DNA of 64,000 nt from Planctomycetota bacterium (GTDB lineage Bacteria; Planctomycetota; JAJSAM01; JAJVHW01): the NCBI GenBank assembly GCA_021414065.1, contig JAIOPE010000146.1:17064-81063 (forward strand), given 5' to 3'. Shown one piece after another: positions 16,034-25,600 of the stretch. Position 1 is the first letter of the stretch. The number at the start of each line of letters is the position of its first letter. Under the pieces are notes generated by a model, which was not told the origin of the DNA, did not search any database, and saw nothing but the letters and a program-made list of their open reading frames with translations. Made by a program: the position numbers and the translations under genes.

Positions 16034-18058
16034 ATGCTCCGTGGATTCGTCGCCGCGTTCGTCATGCTCGCGGTTCTCGTCGCGTTCACCGGAAGCCGGG
16101 CGCGCGGCGGCGAGTCTCCGCTCGATGACGCCGACCGCCGCGCGTTCACCTGGTTCGACGGGTTGAGCATTCCGTCGTGCGCGGGGAAAAAGTACGTACG
16201 CGTCACGTGGGTGCGCAAGTCGCCGCGGCCGGACGCACCCCCGGCGGAGAGGCTGTGGGAGACCGACGGGTTCCTCCTCGCAGAGAACGCGAAGCACCGG
16301 ACGATCCTCGACGCCGACCAGATCGCCCGAAAGGTGACGCTCACGGACCCCGACTGGACGACGTCGATCACCCCGCTAGACCTCGCCGCTACGGCCGAAG
16401 CCGCCGCCGCGCGACTCCGCGCGATGAAGGACGACCCGGGCGCGATCGAGCCGATCGAAGCCATCTTCCACGGTGTGCGGCGCCTCCTCGGCGACGAAGC
16501 CCAGTCGCTCGCGCTCGCGAAGCACTGCGCCGAGAACAAGCTCGACGCGCAGGCGCACGCCCTGCTGGAAGCCGCGCGCTCCGTCGCGCCGACCACACCC
16601 GGGAAGCCCGTCGCACCGCTCGAGGCGGCGGCCGCCGCGCAGCTCGTCGTGCCGCTGATGCGTCGCATGGTCGTGGACATCGGCGACGTGGAGATGCCGC
16701 GGGCGCGGCTCGTCGAGCGTCTGCGGGCGTGGCGCAAGTGCTTCGCCGACAGCCCGCATGTCGCCCGCGCCGACGAGGCGATCCGCATCCTCGAGCCGAT
16801 GGCGAAGGAAGACGCGCAGCACCGCGCCGTCGCGGACGCCGCGCTCGCGAAGCTGGCGCCCGCGGCGCAAGCGAAGGAACTCGTGTTCCGCCTTCGGGAC
16901 CAGACCGGCGACATCGTTGATCTTCGGCGCGGGGCCGCCTACCTCGACCTGGATCGAGGAGACAGTCCGGTCGAGCGACTCGCAGCGCTCAAGTTCGATG
17001 CAGTCCCGGCACTGATCGACGCGCTCACCGACGCGCGGTTCTCGCGCGCGGTGCTTTTTCGGCTCGACGAGACCCTCGACCGGCAGTTCGTCGCGCGCAT
17101 CGGCGACGTTGCGCACGTCGCGCTCGAGCGCATCACGCAGCAGAAGTTCCGCGACGTCACGCTGACGCTGCCGTCGATGTTCCAGGACGGCTCTGCGGCC
17201 GCGACGCACGCGAAGTGGGTGGCCTGGTGGAAGGAGACGTCGGCGTTCCCGGCGGCACTCGCTACGATCGCAGCCGAGCCGGACGCCGCGCGGCGTGCCG
17301 CGCTGGCCCGGGCGCTCCCGGATCGCGGCACGGGGCGTCTCGGCGGGGCATCCGACGCGACCTGGGGAACCAAGAGCTTCACGGCCGCCGTGCCGAACCT
17401 GGCGCCGGAAGCCGCGAAATCGCTGCTCTGCGTGGTGATCGCCGAGTCGCCGCATCCCCGCACGAAGGCGCTCTCGGCGTGGGCTCTTCTCGACTTCGGC
17501 GACGAGAGCTCGGTCGGATCGATGATCACCGCGTGGCGGGCGATGGACGACGCCGCGCGCGGGAACCCGGAGCAGGGAGGCGCCGTGATCTCGTTTCTCG
17601 CCGCGTGCGGTCGCGCTGAAGCGGTCGCCGCACTCGCCGACGGCCTCGACGCGCGTTCGCCTTCTGTCCGTGAACTCGTGGTGCTCGCTCTCGCTGACCG
17701 CGGGTTCGGCGCCGTGCGCGGATTCGCGGCCGATCGGCCCGACGGCATCTCTGAGCGGTGGTCCCTGACGGATGCGGTTGCGGATGCCGTCGAGGACATC
17801 GTCGCGGCGCGCCTGACCGATCTCGACGAGGACCCGCTCGGCCGTATCCCACGCCAGTTCCCGATCTGCGACAGCATCCCCTCTTTCGACTGCGGTCGGC
17901 GCATCGCCGACGCCGCGACCCGGGTGCTCGCGCGGCGTTGGCCGACCCGATACGTGCTACGCGACGAGCCCGTGCGCTCCGACACCGAGTGGGAGTCGCT
18001 GCGCGTCGGATTCATCGATGCGTGGGCCGCAGCGAAGGCCGCGCGCAAGCCGCGGTGA
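16034..18058 (+). CDS. secreted HEAT-like helical repeat protein
   Basis: A 674-residue protein with a GGAGG site 5 bp before the ATG and a signal peptide (residues 1-28, ending RARGGES). After a short strand-rich domain containing paired Cys/Trp near residues 45-60, the chain is almost entirely helical. It has repeated Ala/Leu-rich helix pairs such as VPALIDALTDARF, VAALADGLDARSPSVRELVVLALADRGFG and TKALSAWALLDFGDESS, which match HEAT/PBS-lyase-like repeats. Such proteins act as binding scaffolds; the partner is unknown. It starts a plus-strand series and faces the peroxidase gene across a 184-bp divergent promoter region. Confidence 0.72.
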   Translation: MLRGFVAAFVMLAVLVAFTGSRARGGESPLDDADRRAFTWFDGLSIPSCAGKKYVRVTWVRKSPRPDAPPAERLWETDGFLLAENAKHRTILDADQIARKVTLTDPDWTTSITPLDLAATAEAAAARLRAMKDDPGAIEPIEAIFHGVRRLLGDEAQSLALAKHCAENKLDAQAHALLEAARSVAPTTPGKPVAPLEAAAAAQLVVPLMRRMVVDIGDVEMPRARLVERLRAWRKCFADSPHVARADEAIRILEPMAKEDAQHRAVADAALAKLAPAAQAKELVFRLRDQTGDIVDLRRGAAYLDLDRGDSPVERLAALKFDAVPALIDALTDARFSRAVLFRLDETLDRQFVARIGDVAHVALERITQQKFRDVTLTLPSMFQDGSAAATHAKWVAWWKETSAFPAALATIAAEPDAARRAALARALPDRGTGRLGGASDATWGTKSFTAAVPNLAPEAAKSLLCVVIAESPHPRTKALSAWALLDFGDESSVGSMITAWRAMDDAARGNPEQGGAVISFLAACGRAEAVAALADGLDARSPSVRELVVLALADRGFGAVRGFAADRPDGISERWSLTDAVADAVEDIVAARLTDLDEDPLGRIPRQFPICDSIPSFDCGRRIADAATRVLARRWPTRYVLRDEPVRSDTEWESLRVGFIDAWAAAKAARKPR

Positions 18059-18116
18059 TCGGACCGTGTCGATGAACTGGGACGCATCGGATCCCACCAG
18101 CAGTAGCATCTCGCGC

Positions 18117-19553
18117 ATGAGTACACGTCACGTCGGTCGGGTCGGTCTGCTCGTCATCGCTTCGTTTTTCGCGGTGTCCCTCGACGGTGCCTCGTCGGGC
18201 GCCTCGGCGCAGGAGAATCCCCCGCTCCCGCCCGGCCTGCCGCCCGGTTTCCCCCCGATCCCCGGCGGGAAGCCCGGCGCCGAAACGAAGTCCGATCGTC
18301 CGGAGCCGAAGGACGTGACCGTCACCACGGCGGACGGGATGCATCTCGCAGCGACGTTCTGGGCCGCGAAGGAAACGAGCGGTGCGGGCGTCGTGCTCGT
18401 GCACATGTTCGGCAGCGATCGCAAGGCGTGGGGCCCCGTCGTGAAGCACTTCGGCGCGCGCGGGATCTCGGTGCTCGCAATCGACCTGCGCGGCCACGGC
18501 GGAAGCGCGAAACAAGGGAAGGTGGACCTCGCCCCGCGCGTGCAGAAGCGCGACGTGAAGCTCTTCGCCGAGATGCACAAGGACGCGTTCGCCGCGGTGC
18601 AGTGGCTTGCGAAGGACGGCAAGTGCGACCCGAAGCGGATCGCGCTCGTCGGCGCGAGCGTCGGGTGCTCCATCGCGATCGACACGGCGCGGCAGCATCC
18701 GGCGGACGTCGCCGCGGTGCTCTGCATGTCCCCCGGCGCGAACTACCTGGGCCTCGATTCCCTCACGCACCTGAAGACGTTCCCCGCAACGGTGCCGCTG
18801 ACGCTGCTCGTCCACCGGTCCGAGATCGAGGCCGGTGCTCAGAAACTCGCAGACGCCCGGCCCGGCACGCGTCTCGTCATCTACGACGACGCGGCGCCGA
18901 GCGACGCGGCGACGGACAAGACGTGGGCCCACGGCACGAAGATGTTGGGCCGCCTTCCGATCGTCGAGCAGACGATCGCGAGCTTCGTCGCCGCAAAGAC
19001 GGGGTCGAAGACCGAAGACGTCGTGCTCGACGGCATCGTCGAGCAGGGCGAAGGCGCCGAGCCGTGGGACCAGGCGGTGGACGTCGCGAAGCCCGGAAGC
19101 GAGGGCGCCGTGCGCGCGTTCCGCGTCGGACGCCGCGTTCTCTTCGGCGGCACCGCCCCGGCCGACTTCGGCGGACTCAGGTTCGAGGTCCAGTCGGGTT
19201 CGGTGCAGGCCGACAGCAGCGCGCCGTTCCCGATGTCGGGCCCGCCGCAGGTGGTCGGCGTGGACCTGAAGCTCGGCCGATGGGCGTGGACTTGGGGCGG
19301 CATGGGCTCGGTGCCGGACTTTCTCGGCCCCGCCAACGCGCCGCTGTTCGGGAAGACGCAGCCCCTCCTGCGCGTCGTGAACGCCGGCGACACACTCACG
19401 TTCGAAGGCGAGTGGTTCGTGCCTGCGTTGGGCGACGAGGCGACGAACCAGGTGCGCCTGGTCGTTATCTTCGACCGCGAACTCCACGGCGGCCCGAACA
19501 ACGGCGCAATGGACGCGAACCCGCAGTACTCGGTGGAACTCCCGTCGAGGTGA
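18117..19553 (+). CDS. secreted alpha/beta hydrolase (dienelactone-hydrolase-like) with extra C-terminal domain
   Basis: A 478-residue protein. The ATG at 18117 opens a signal peptide (residues 1-27, ending ASAQE); a start 45 bp earlier is possible but would bury the signal. A Pro-rich linker precedes the alpha/beta hydrolase core. The core has a VVLVHMFGSD oxyanion loop, IDLRGHG, and the nucleophile elbow GASVG with the catalytic Ser near residue 182. A later Asp (VIYDD) and a His at WAHGTKML complete the triad. The last 180 residues form a separate strand-rich domain, not part of the hydrolase fold. The substrate is unknown: an ester or lactone in the cell envelope. It lies 58 bp after the HEAT-like gene, same strand. 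Confidence 0.8.
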   Translation: MSTRHVGRVGLLVIASFFAVSLDGASSGASAQENPPLPPGLPPGFPPIPGGKPGAETKSDRPEPKDVTVTTADGMHLAATFWAAKETSGAGVVLVHMFGSDRKAWGPVVKHFGARGISVLAIDLRGHGGSAKQGKVDLAPRVQKRDVKLFAEMHKDAFAAVQWLAKDGKCDPKRIALVGASVGCSIAIDTARQHPADVAAVLCMSPGANYLGLDSLTHLKTFPATVPLTLLVHRSEIEAGAQKLADARPGTRLVIYDDAAPSDAATDKTWAHGTKMLGRLPIVEQTIASFVAAKTGSKTEDVVLDGIVEQGEGAEPWDQAVDVAKPGSEGAVRAFRVGRRVLFGGTAPADFGGLRFEVQSGSVQADSSAPFPMSGPPQVVGVDLKLGRWAWTWGGMGSVPDFLGPANAPLFGKTQPLLRVVNAGDTLTFEGEWFVPALGDEATNQVRLVVIFDRELHGGPNNGAMDANPQYSVELPSR

Positions 19554-19647
19554 GTTGCGGGGCAGTGGCGGCACTCCGGGCGCCCCGAGAACTCTGCGCG
19601 GACCGGGCCACTCGCCGCACGGAGTAGTATGCGCTCCGGAGGCCGCC

Positions 19648-21642
19648 ATGCGCCGTTCGTGGAATCCGATCATCAGCGTCGTCGCGACTCTCGTCGTCGG
19701 CGCCGGATGCGCCGTCTTCGGTTTCCTCGTGGGCGTGACGGTCGGTGCGGAGCCGGGTCAGCCGGGAGACACCGCCCGCCCCGCCGCTGGCGAAGCTCTC
19801 CCGAGTCTCGGCGCAGCGGATCGGTCCCAGCGGACCGACGAGCAAACTGCGCGTGCGAACGCCGCTGCGAATTCGACGTCGACCGCCGAACCCGCACGCT
19901 CGCGCGGCGCGGCCGGAGGTCCAGCGAAACCGCCGGTGGATGCGCGTGCGCCGGTCGTCGTGGACACGGCAGCAATCGCCGCGATCCTCGGGAAGCGCGT
20001 CGGTGCAGACGTTTCGGCTGAGCGCCTCGCGCAGGCGGAGAGTCGCGCGCGATCGATCAGGGAGAACTCCCTTCGGACGGCGGACTCGGCCGAGTCCGCG
20101 GCCGCGTGGCAGGTCGCCTCGGAGATCGAGAAGGAGCGTGCGTTCACGGCCGACGCTGCGCGCGGCGGCACGCTCGACATGCTCCGGAAGCTCGATGCGT
20201 CACCGGTGCGAGCGTTCGATCTCGTCGGCTCACGATCACGGTTCGACGAGCGGTTCGTCCGCCATGCGCAGGGCTCGGTCACAGACGGCTCGGCACCGCT
20301 TGTCCCGCCGAACACAGTCCGTCCACCGCTGACGGACGGCGCGATCGTCCGGTTCCCCGGCGGGCTCCACACCTGGCGCGCGTCGTCGCTCGGGCGCGAC
20401 GGCGAGTTCCCGAAGGACGTAGTCTTCGAGGGCGCCGGGATGGACCTCACGATGGTCCGGCTCGAGGGGTTTCGGCCGAGCGCTGCCGTGGACGTGCTCA
20501 CGTTCCGCGACCTCACGATCGACTGCGGCGGCAGCGCTCTGATCGACGCCCGGACCGAGCCGGTCGTGCTCCTCCTCGAGCGCTGCCGCGTGATCGGGTT
20601 CGACGGCGACGAGATGCTCTCGGTCGCGAAGGGCGCGTTCCATGCGATCGACTCTCGGTTCGAAGCCGGCTGGGAGGCGCCGCCGGGCCACGGCACGCTC
20701 TTCGACGTGAGCAGCGTCCTCGCGCGATTTGACCGCTGCACGTTCGCGGGCCCATTCAAGAGCGTGTTCGACGACGAGCGCGGGGCGACCTACGTCTTCG
20801 CCGACTGTCGCTTCGAGTCGATGGCGAGGGGATTCGCCAAGGTCGCCGCGGCGCCGCCTGAGTGCGCCCGGTTCGAGCGCTGCACAGTGACCGAGATCGA
20901 GACGGACGACAGTTCACACGCGTTCGACGTGACGAGCCTGTTCCCGATCCTCTTCGCAGAACCGCCAGCGTCCACCGTCGTCTCCGGCGTCGGCGGCGGC
21001 GTCGTGCCGACGGATGTGCTCGCACTGACGGTCGTGTTCCCGGCAGGGGCGCACAAGCTCGGATTGAGCATCGCGAGGTTCCAAGGCGACCTCGTGATCA
21101 CGGGCCAGGGCCGCGACACAACGCTGGTCCGGGTCGATTCGTCGTTGAACGCGCGCCGGGTGTTCTGGCGCGATGTCGCGATCGACGGCGAGGGATCGGA
21201 CCCGTGCCCCTCGCGCACGGCGTACATCTCGTTCGAGCGCTGTCGCTTCGTCGCCTACGACACGGGTTCCGGCGGTTCTACCGCGGTGGACTTCCGGAGC
21301 GACGGGGCGGTGCGGCTCGTCGATTGCCGGTTCGACGCGGGTTACGGCCGATCGCCCACCCACGGTACCGCGCTCTCGGTCTCCCGCGCCCCGACGCGGG
21401 CCGATCGTTGCGTCTTCGCGATGCAGGGCGGAGTGGCCGTCGATGGCAGCTCGAACGTCGTCCTGGCCGACTGCACCATCTCCGGCATCGACGCGACGCG
21501 GGCCGCGTGGCTCCGCTCCGAGAAGTCCGGAGTGGTTCTCCTCCGAACCTCGATCGAAGTCGCCCCGCCGGACGCAACAAGGGGCCTGAAGCCACGGCCG
21601 CTCTCGGAGATCAACGCATCGTGGGGCGACGGCCGCCGCTGA
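19648..21642 (+). CDS. membrane-anchored right-handed beta-helix protein
   Basis: A 664-residue protein with a strong GGAGG site 5 bp before the ATG. Residues 8-33 form an N-terminal membrane anchor (IISVVATLVVGAGCAVFGFLVG). A low-complexity Ala/Arg segment of about 120 residues follows. The remainder holds two similar halves, each with short strands ending in Cys: LTIDCGG, LERCRVIGFDG, FDRCTFAG, FADCRFES; then FERCRFVAYD, LVDCRFDAGYG, ADRCVFAM, LADCTISGI. This rung pattern is typical of right-handed parallel beta-helix (pectate-lyase-like) folds on carbohydrate-binding or passenger proteins. The order of motifs in the two halves argues for internal duplication. No catalytic acid cluster is obvious. 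Confidence 0.75.
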   Translation: MRRSWNPIISVVATLVVGAGCAVFGFLVGVTVGAEPGQPGDTARPAAGEALPSLGAADRSQRTDEQTARANAAANSTSTAEPARSRGAAGGPAKPPVDARAPVVVDTAAIAAILGKRVGADVSAERLAQAESRARSIRENSLRTADSAESAAAWQVASEIEKERAFTADAARGGTLDMLRKLDASPVRAFDLVGSRSRFDERFVRHAQGSVTDGSAPLVPPNTVRPPLTDGAIVRFPGGLHTWRASSLGRDGEFPKDVVFEGAGMDLTMVRLEGFRPSAAVDVLTFRDLTIDCGGSALIDARTEPVVLLLERCRVIGFDGDEMLSVAKGAFHAIDSRFEAGWEAPPGHGTLFDVSSVLARFDRCTFAGPFKSVFDDERGATYVFADCRFESMARGFAKVAAAPPECARFERCTVTEIETDDSSHAFDVTSLFPILFAEPPASTVVSGVGGGVVPTDVLALTVVFPAGAHKLGLSIARFQGDLVITGQGRDTTLVRVDSSLNARRVFWRDVAIDGEGSDPCPSRTAYISFERCRFVAYDTGSGGSTAVDFRSDGAVRLVDCRFDAGYGRSPTHGTALSVSRAPTRADRCVFAMQGGVAVDGSSNVVLADCTISGIDATRAAWLRSEKSGVVLLRTSIEVAPPDATRGLKPRPLSEINASWGDGRR

Positions 21643-21712
21643 CCGCGGTGGAACGCTACTGGGGTCACGGACGCGCTCCCGTCGCCGACCTAGATTCGAC
21701 TCGTTCCGCGCG

Positions 21713-21754
21713 CCGTTGATGTCGTTCCGCTGACGTCGCACCGTTGACGTCGCT
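21713..21754. repeat. 14-bp tandem repeat, three units
   Basis: Three consecutive 14-bp units (CCGTTGATGTCGTT, CCGCTGACGTCGCA, CCGTTGACGTCGCT) and a partial fourth lie in the 144-bp space upstream of the triple zinc-ribbon gene. The units share the core GACGTCG. Function unknown; a regulatory or slippage-prone element is possible. Confidence 0.7.
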
Positions 21755-21786
21755 CCGTTTCGCGCGCGGCGAAGGAGTCGCGCGGC

Positions 21787-22662
21787 ATGAACGCACCCCG
21801 CTGGCAACCGTGTCCCCGCTGCGGCGGGCGCGTCCCCGTCGAGAGCCGGTTCTGCAATGCGTGCGGCAGCTCAGTCCAGGCGCCGCTGCGCGCCGCGCGG
21901 TTCTGCACGGGGTGCGGCGGCGGACTCGCCGCCGACGCCAAGTTCTGCAACGGTTGCGGCGCGACAGCGGCCGTTGTCGAGACGCCCCACGTCCACTGCA
22001 CGCAGTGCGGAACCGACATGCCGACGGGGACTCGGTTCTGCACGAGTTGCGGAGCAGACTGCGCCGCGACGACTGCACAGCCTGCGGCTGTGTGTGTGCC
22101 GGTGGTCGTGCCTCAGCCGGTGCCTCAGCCGGTGATTCCGCCTGTGCCTCAACGGGCGGCAGCGTCCCAACGCGCCCCCGCACCACCACCGCTCGTCCCG
22201 ATCGCGACGCCTACTCCGCCGCCGCGTCCCAGCGTTCCCGCGCCGACACCAACACCGGGCCCCGCGAAGTCGCGAGGGTTCGGCCGGATCGCGGCGGCCG
22301 CAGCCGTCGTTGTCGTTCTCGGCGCTGCGGGCACCTGGTTCGCTTTGCGTGACAACGGCACCGGTGCGACGGACCCTCGCGCCGACAGTTCCGACGAGAG
22401 TGCCGACGACAACGCGGCCGCGAACCCTCGGGAACCCGCGGCGACGGAGCGTCCCCGAAGCGCGGGCGGATCGTCGTCGGGCACCACGTCGAGGGCGTCC
22501 GGCGGAGGCGCCGCGTCGACCGCCGGTCCGCGGAAGGCCCCGCCGGGAACGAAGGGAGTCGGCAGCCTGAAGCCAACCGAGCCGCCACTTGTCGTTGTGA
22601 AGGACGCAACCACGCTCGAGATCGAGCAACTCATCGACGAACTCATGAAGGAGCAGCCATGA
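21787..22662 (+). CDS. triple zinc-ribbon, single-TM protein
   Basis: A 291-residue protein with an AAGGAG site before the ATG. Three successive double-CxxC zinc ribbons occupy residues 8-95 (CPRC-CNAC, CTGC-CNGC, CTQC-CTSC). A Pro/Val-rich linker follows, then one membrane helix near residues 163-185 (AAAAAVVVVLGAAGTWFAL) and a Gly/Ser/Thr-rich, acidic tail predicted outside. It resembles the two zinc-ribbon genes at 5373 and 6672 in architecture though not in detail. Its stop overlaps the start of the giant-protein gene (ATGA), so the two are translationally coupled and probably work together. The ribbon part likely binds protein or nucleic acid in the cytoplasm; this is inference. Confidence 0.82.
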   Translation: MNAPRWQPCPRCGGRVPVESRFCNACGSSVQAPLRAARFCTGCGGGLAADAKFCNGCGATAAVVETPHVHCTQCGTDMPTGTRFCTSCGADCAATTAQPAAVCVPVVVPQPVPQPVIPPVPQRAAASQRAPAPPPLVPIATPTPPPRPSVPAPTPTPGPAKSRGFGRIAAAAAVVVVLGAAGTWFALRDNGTGATDPRADSSDESADDNAAANPREPAATERPRSAGGSSSGTTSRASGGGAASTAGPRKAPPGTKGVGSLKPTEPPLVVVKDATTLEIEQLIDELMKEQP

Positions 22663-25600
22663 CGCGCACGCACGGCCGGCTCGCCCGGTTCCTGTCGCTC
22701 GCCACGATGGCTACCTTGCTCCTGGCGGCGCCCACCACGCGCACCGCGACGCCTCAGGACGACGACGCCGTCGAGATCCGCACGGTGTTCGACATCATGG
22801 GCGACTTCGAGAAACAGAAGCTCCTCTGGCGGAAGGAGTGGATGACCGAAGACGCGGACCGGAAGACCGACGCCGCGGAGATCGCGTTGAAGGTCGCGAC
22901 CGAGAAGGGACTCGACCGGAAACTCTTGAAGCGCCAGTTCGACACCGCGTCGAAGGAGCGACGCGCGACCGGCGTGAAGAACCTCGATGTCGGTCGCCAC
23001 CAACTCACGAAGTGGATCCTGGCCGAAGCGTACAAGGAGACGAACGCCCGTCTGAAGGCCGATGGTCTGACGCCGCTCGAGCGCACGACAACCGTGAACA
23101 GCGGCGGCACCGGCGACTTCACCCGCGACGTGGATGTGACTGTGTTCGCGGGCGACGAGGTCCGCGAGCGCACGTTCTTCGAGGCGATCCGGGACATCGC
23201 GCGGAAGCAGGGGCTCACGGTCGAGACCGGAGCCGACGACTCCGTCAAGTCCGGGATCAACATCCCCGAGATCGAAGTCGCGTTCCACCGCGGCAACAAC
23301 GACCTGCCGGACCCTCGGTACACGACCGACGTGCAGCGGTTCGCGCTCGACTACCGAAAGGCGATCGAGGGCCAGTCGAGGAACCCCGAAGCGTACTTCG
23401 GCTACGGGTTCGAGATGGAGGTGCAGGGCCGCCGGTATCTCAGTTTCAAGCCGGGCCAGACGCTCCTCCAGACGTTCGAGATGGAGGGCGGCAAGCTCAA
23501 GTACCGGGCGCAGGTCGCATCCTGCAACAAGGAGGTCCGCGCGGTCATCCGCGGCGCCGTCGGGCAGCGGTACCGCCGCGCGCAGAACTGCGTCCACGCG
23601 GTGAACGACTACCTCCAGGCCTACCGGCACGAACTCCACACCGGCGGCGACCCGACGAAGGGCGCGCTGAAGTACGCGGGCCGCGCGATCGAGTCGCTCT
23701 GCGAGTACCACGGGTTCAAGAACTGGGCGGAGCTCCGCATCGAGGACCGCGTCCAGCTCCTCGCGCGGATCTTCCCGCCGGGATACCTCGACACCCCCGG
23801 CGCCCGCCGCCGCCTCGAGTACATGTCGGAGGGCGTGGACTACGCCTACGCGGTGTTCCAAGGCAAGTCGGCGCCGAAGTCGTTCGCGGGGAAGCCCATG
23901 CGCCCCGAGGGCACGGCCACGCTCGCGCTCCTGTTCCTCCGCAAGGCGTCGGCGTCGATGGTCGGCGCGGTCGCGCAGGAGATGCTCGACCCGCCGGACC
24001 TGAGCGCGCGGTTCCTGGCCGAGGTGAATCAGCACGACAGCAAGTGGCAGGAGATGTCTCCGGACGAACGCGAGGCGCACGCGAAGCAGCGCTGCGAGAA
24101 CTACAAGCAGTGCGTCTCGATCGCGGCGATGGAGAACCTGCTCGCCACCGTCGAGCAACTGCATGTCCTCGACCTGCCCGAGTTCGACCCGAAGGGCCAG
24201 AAAGCCGGCACGAACGCGATCAAGGAGATGCTGAACGGCGCGGACCCGAAGCTGAAGCCCATCCTCCAGATCGCGATCGACCACGCGGCGGCGTCGGTCC
24301 GCCTGCAGAACGCGAAGACTGCCGACGAACGTGCGCGCGCGTCCGCCGACCTCGCTGCCGCGCGCACGCGGATGGAAGAGCACACGCGGAAGCCGTCGCC
24401 CGGGCGGCAGATCGAGGATGCCGCGGCGGCCGTCGGCGCGGCCGACTACGTCAAGCGAAAGAAGGCGGGCGGCGCCGTCGCCGGGACCGATCCGCCCGAC
24501 GAGACGCGCAAGCGGATGCAGAAGTTCGCGGAGGACGCGCTCTACGAGGACGAAGCGGTCGGCATCCGCGCGGAGATCGGGAAGCTCGGCGTCAAGGGCT
24601 ACGTGAAGAAGCGGATGGCCGAAGAGGTGTTCCAACTCGGCAACGTGGTGGACGCGCTCCAGTTGATCGAGATGTACCAGGGCGGCGCGTCCGCGGCGGA
24701 CTACACCTGGTTCGCGACGACGAACGTCCTCTCGCGCTGCTACTGGGGCATCGGGTTCGCGATCCAGGCGGTGCAGGTCAAGAACGAGGAGGACCTGAAG
24801 GCGCTCGGCAAGAACGTCGTCTTCGACGCGTTCTCTCGCGTGATCCCCGGCATGGCGCAGGCGAGGATCATCTTCGACATCGAGCGCGGCCTGGTGATGG
24901 TCACGTTCGGCCACATGATCAACGTGGTGAACGCGGATCTGATCGACGCGCTCTACACCGGCGAGGCCGGCCGCGTGAACGCCGGCACGGCGGGCAAGGT
25001 CGCCGGGCAGATCCGCGACACCGGCGTGTGCGTGCTCGACGGCAAGTGGGTGATCCAGGCGCCCGACAAGAAGGGCGTGCTGCAAGTCGTCGTGGATCAG
25101 CCCGCGCTCTATCAGGGTCTGTTCGCCGAGTGGTTCGGTCCGCAGGTCCGCTTCGACGAGATCAACACTCGTTCGCCGCTCGGTGGCGACAAGGGAACCC
25201 TGCTCGCCGCGCACGACCGCCTCGCGAAGGCGATCCTCGCGATGGGCACCGACAAGGAGTCGTCGTGGTTCGGGAAGCCCACAAACTACGTGGACCCGAA
25301 CAACGTGAACACGGCGGCCGAGGCATTCGCCGCGGCGATCGCGCCCCACTGCCGGAAGAAGACCGACGCCGTGCTCGACGAACTCGCGCCACGTCAGTAC
25401 TTCTCCAACGGGAAGGACATGATCGCCGAGGGCCTCCACCAACGGCTCATGTCCGACGTCGTCGGCGGCATGGTCGCGACGTGGCAGACGCAGCGCGTCG
25501 AGCAGATGTTCGCGCGGCGCGAGGTGGACTACGCGGCGAAGGTCGGCGACATCTCCGCCCTCGGGAAGGCCCTCGCCGACGCCGCCGACGTCGAGATGCC

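Noticed and set aside
21713..21754. CRISPR-like array
   Set aside because: Units are only 14 bp, directly adjacent, with no spacers and no cas genes nearby.
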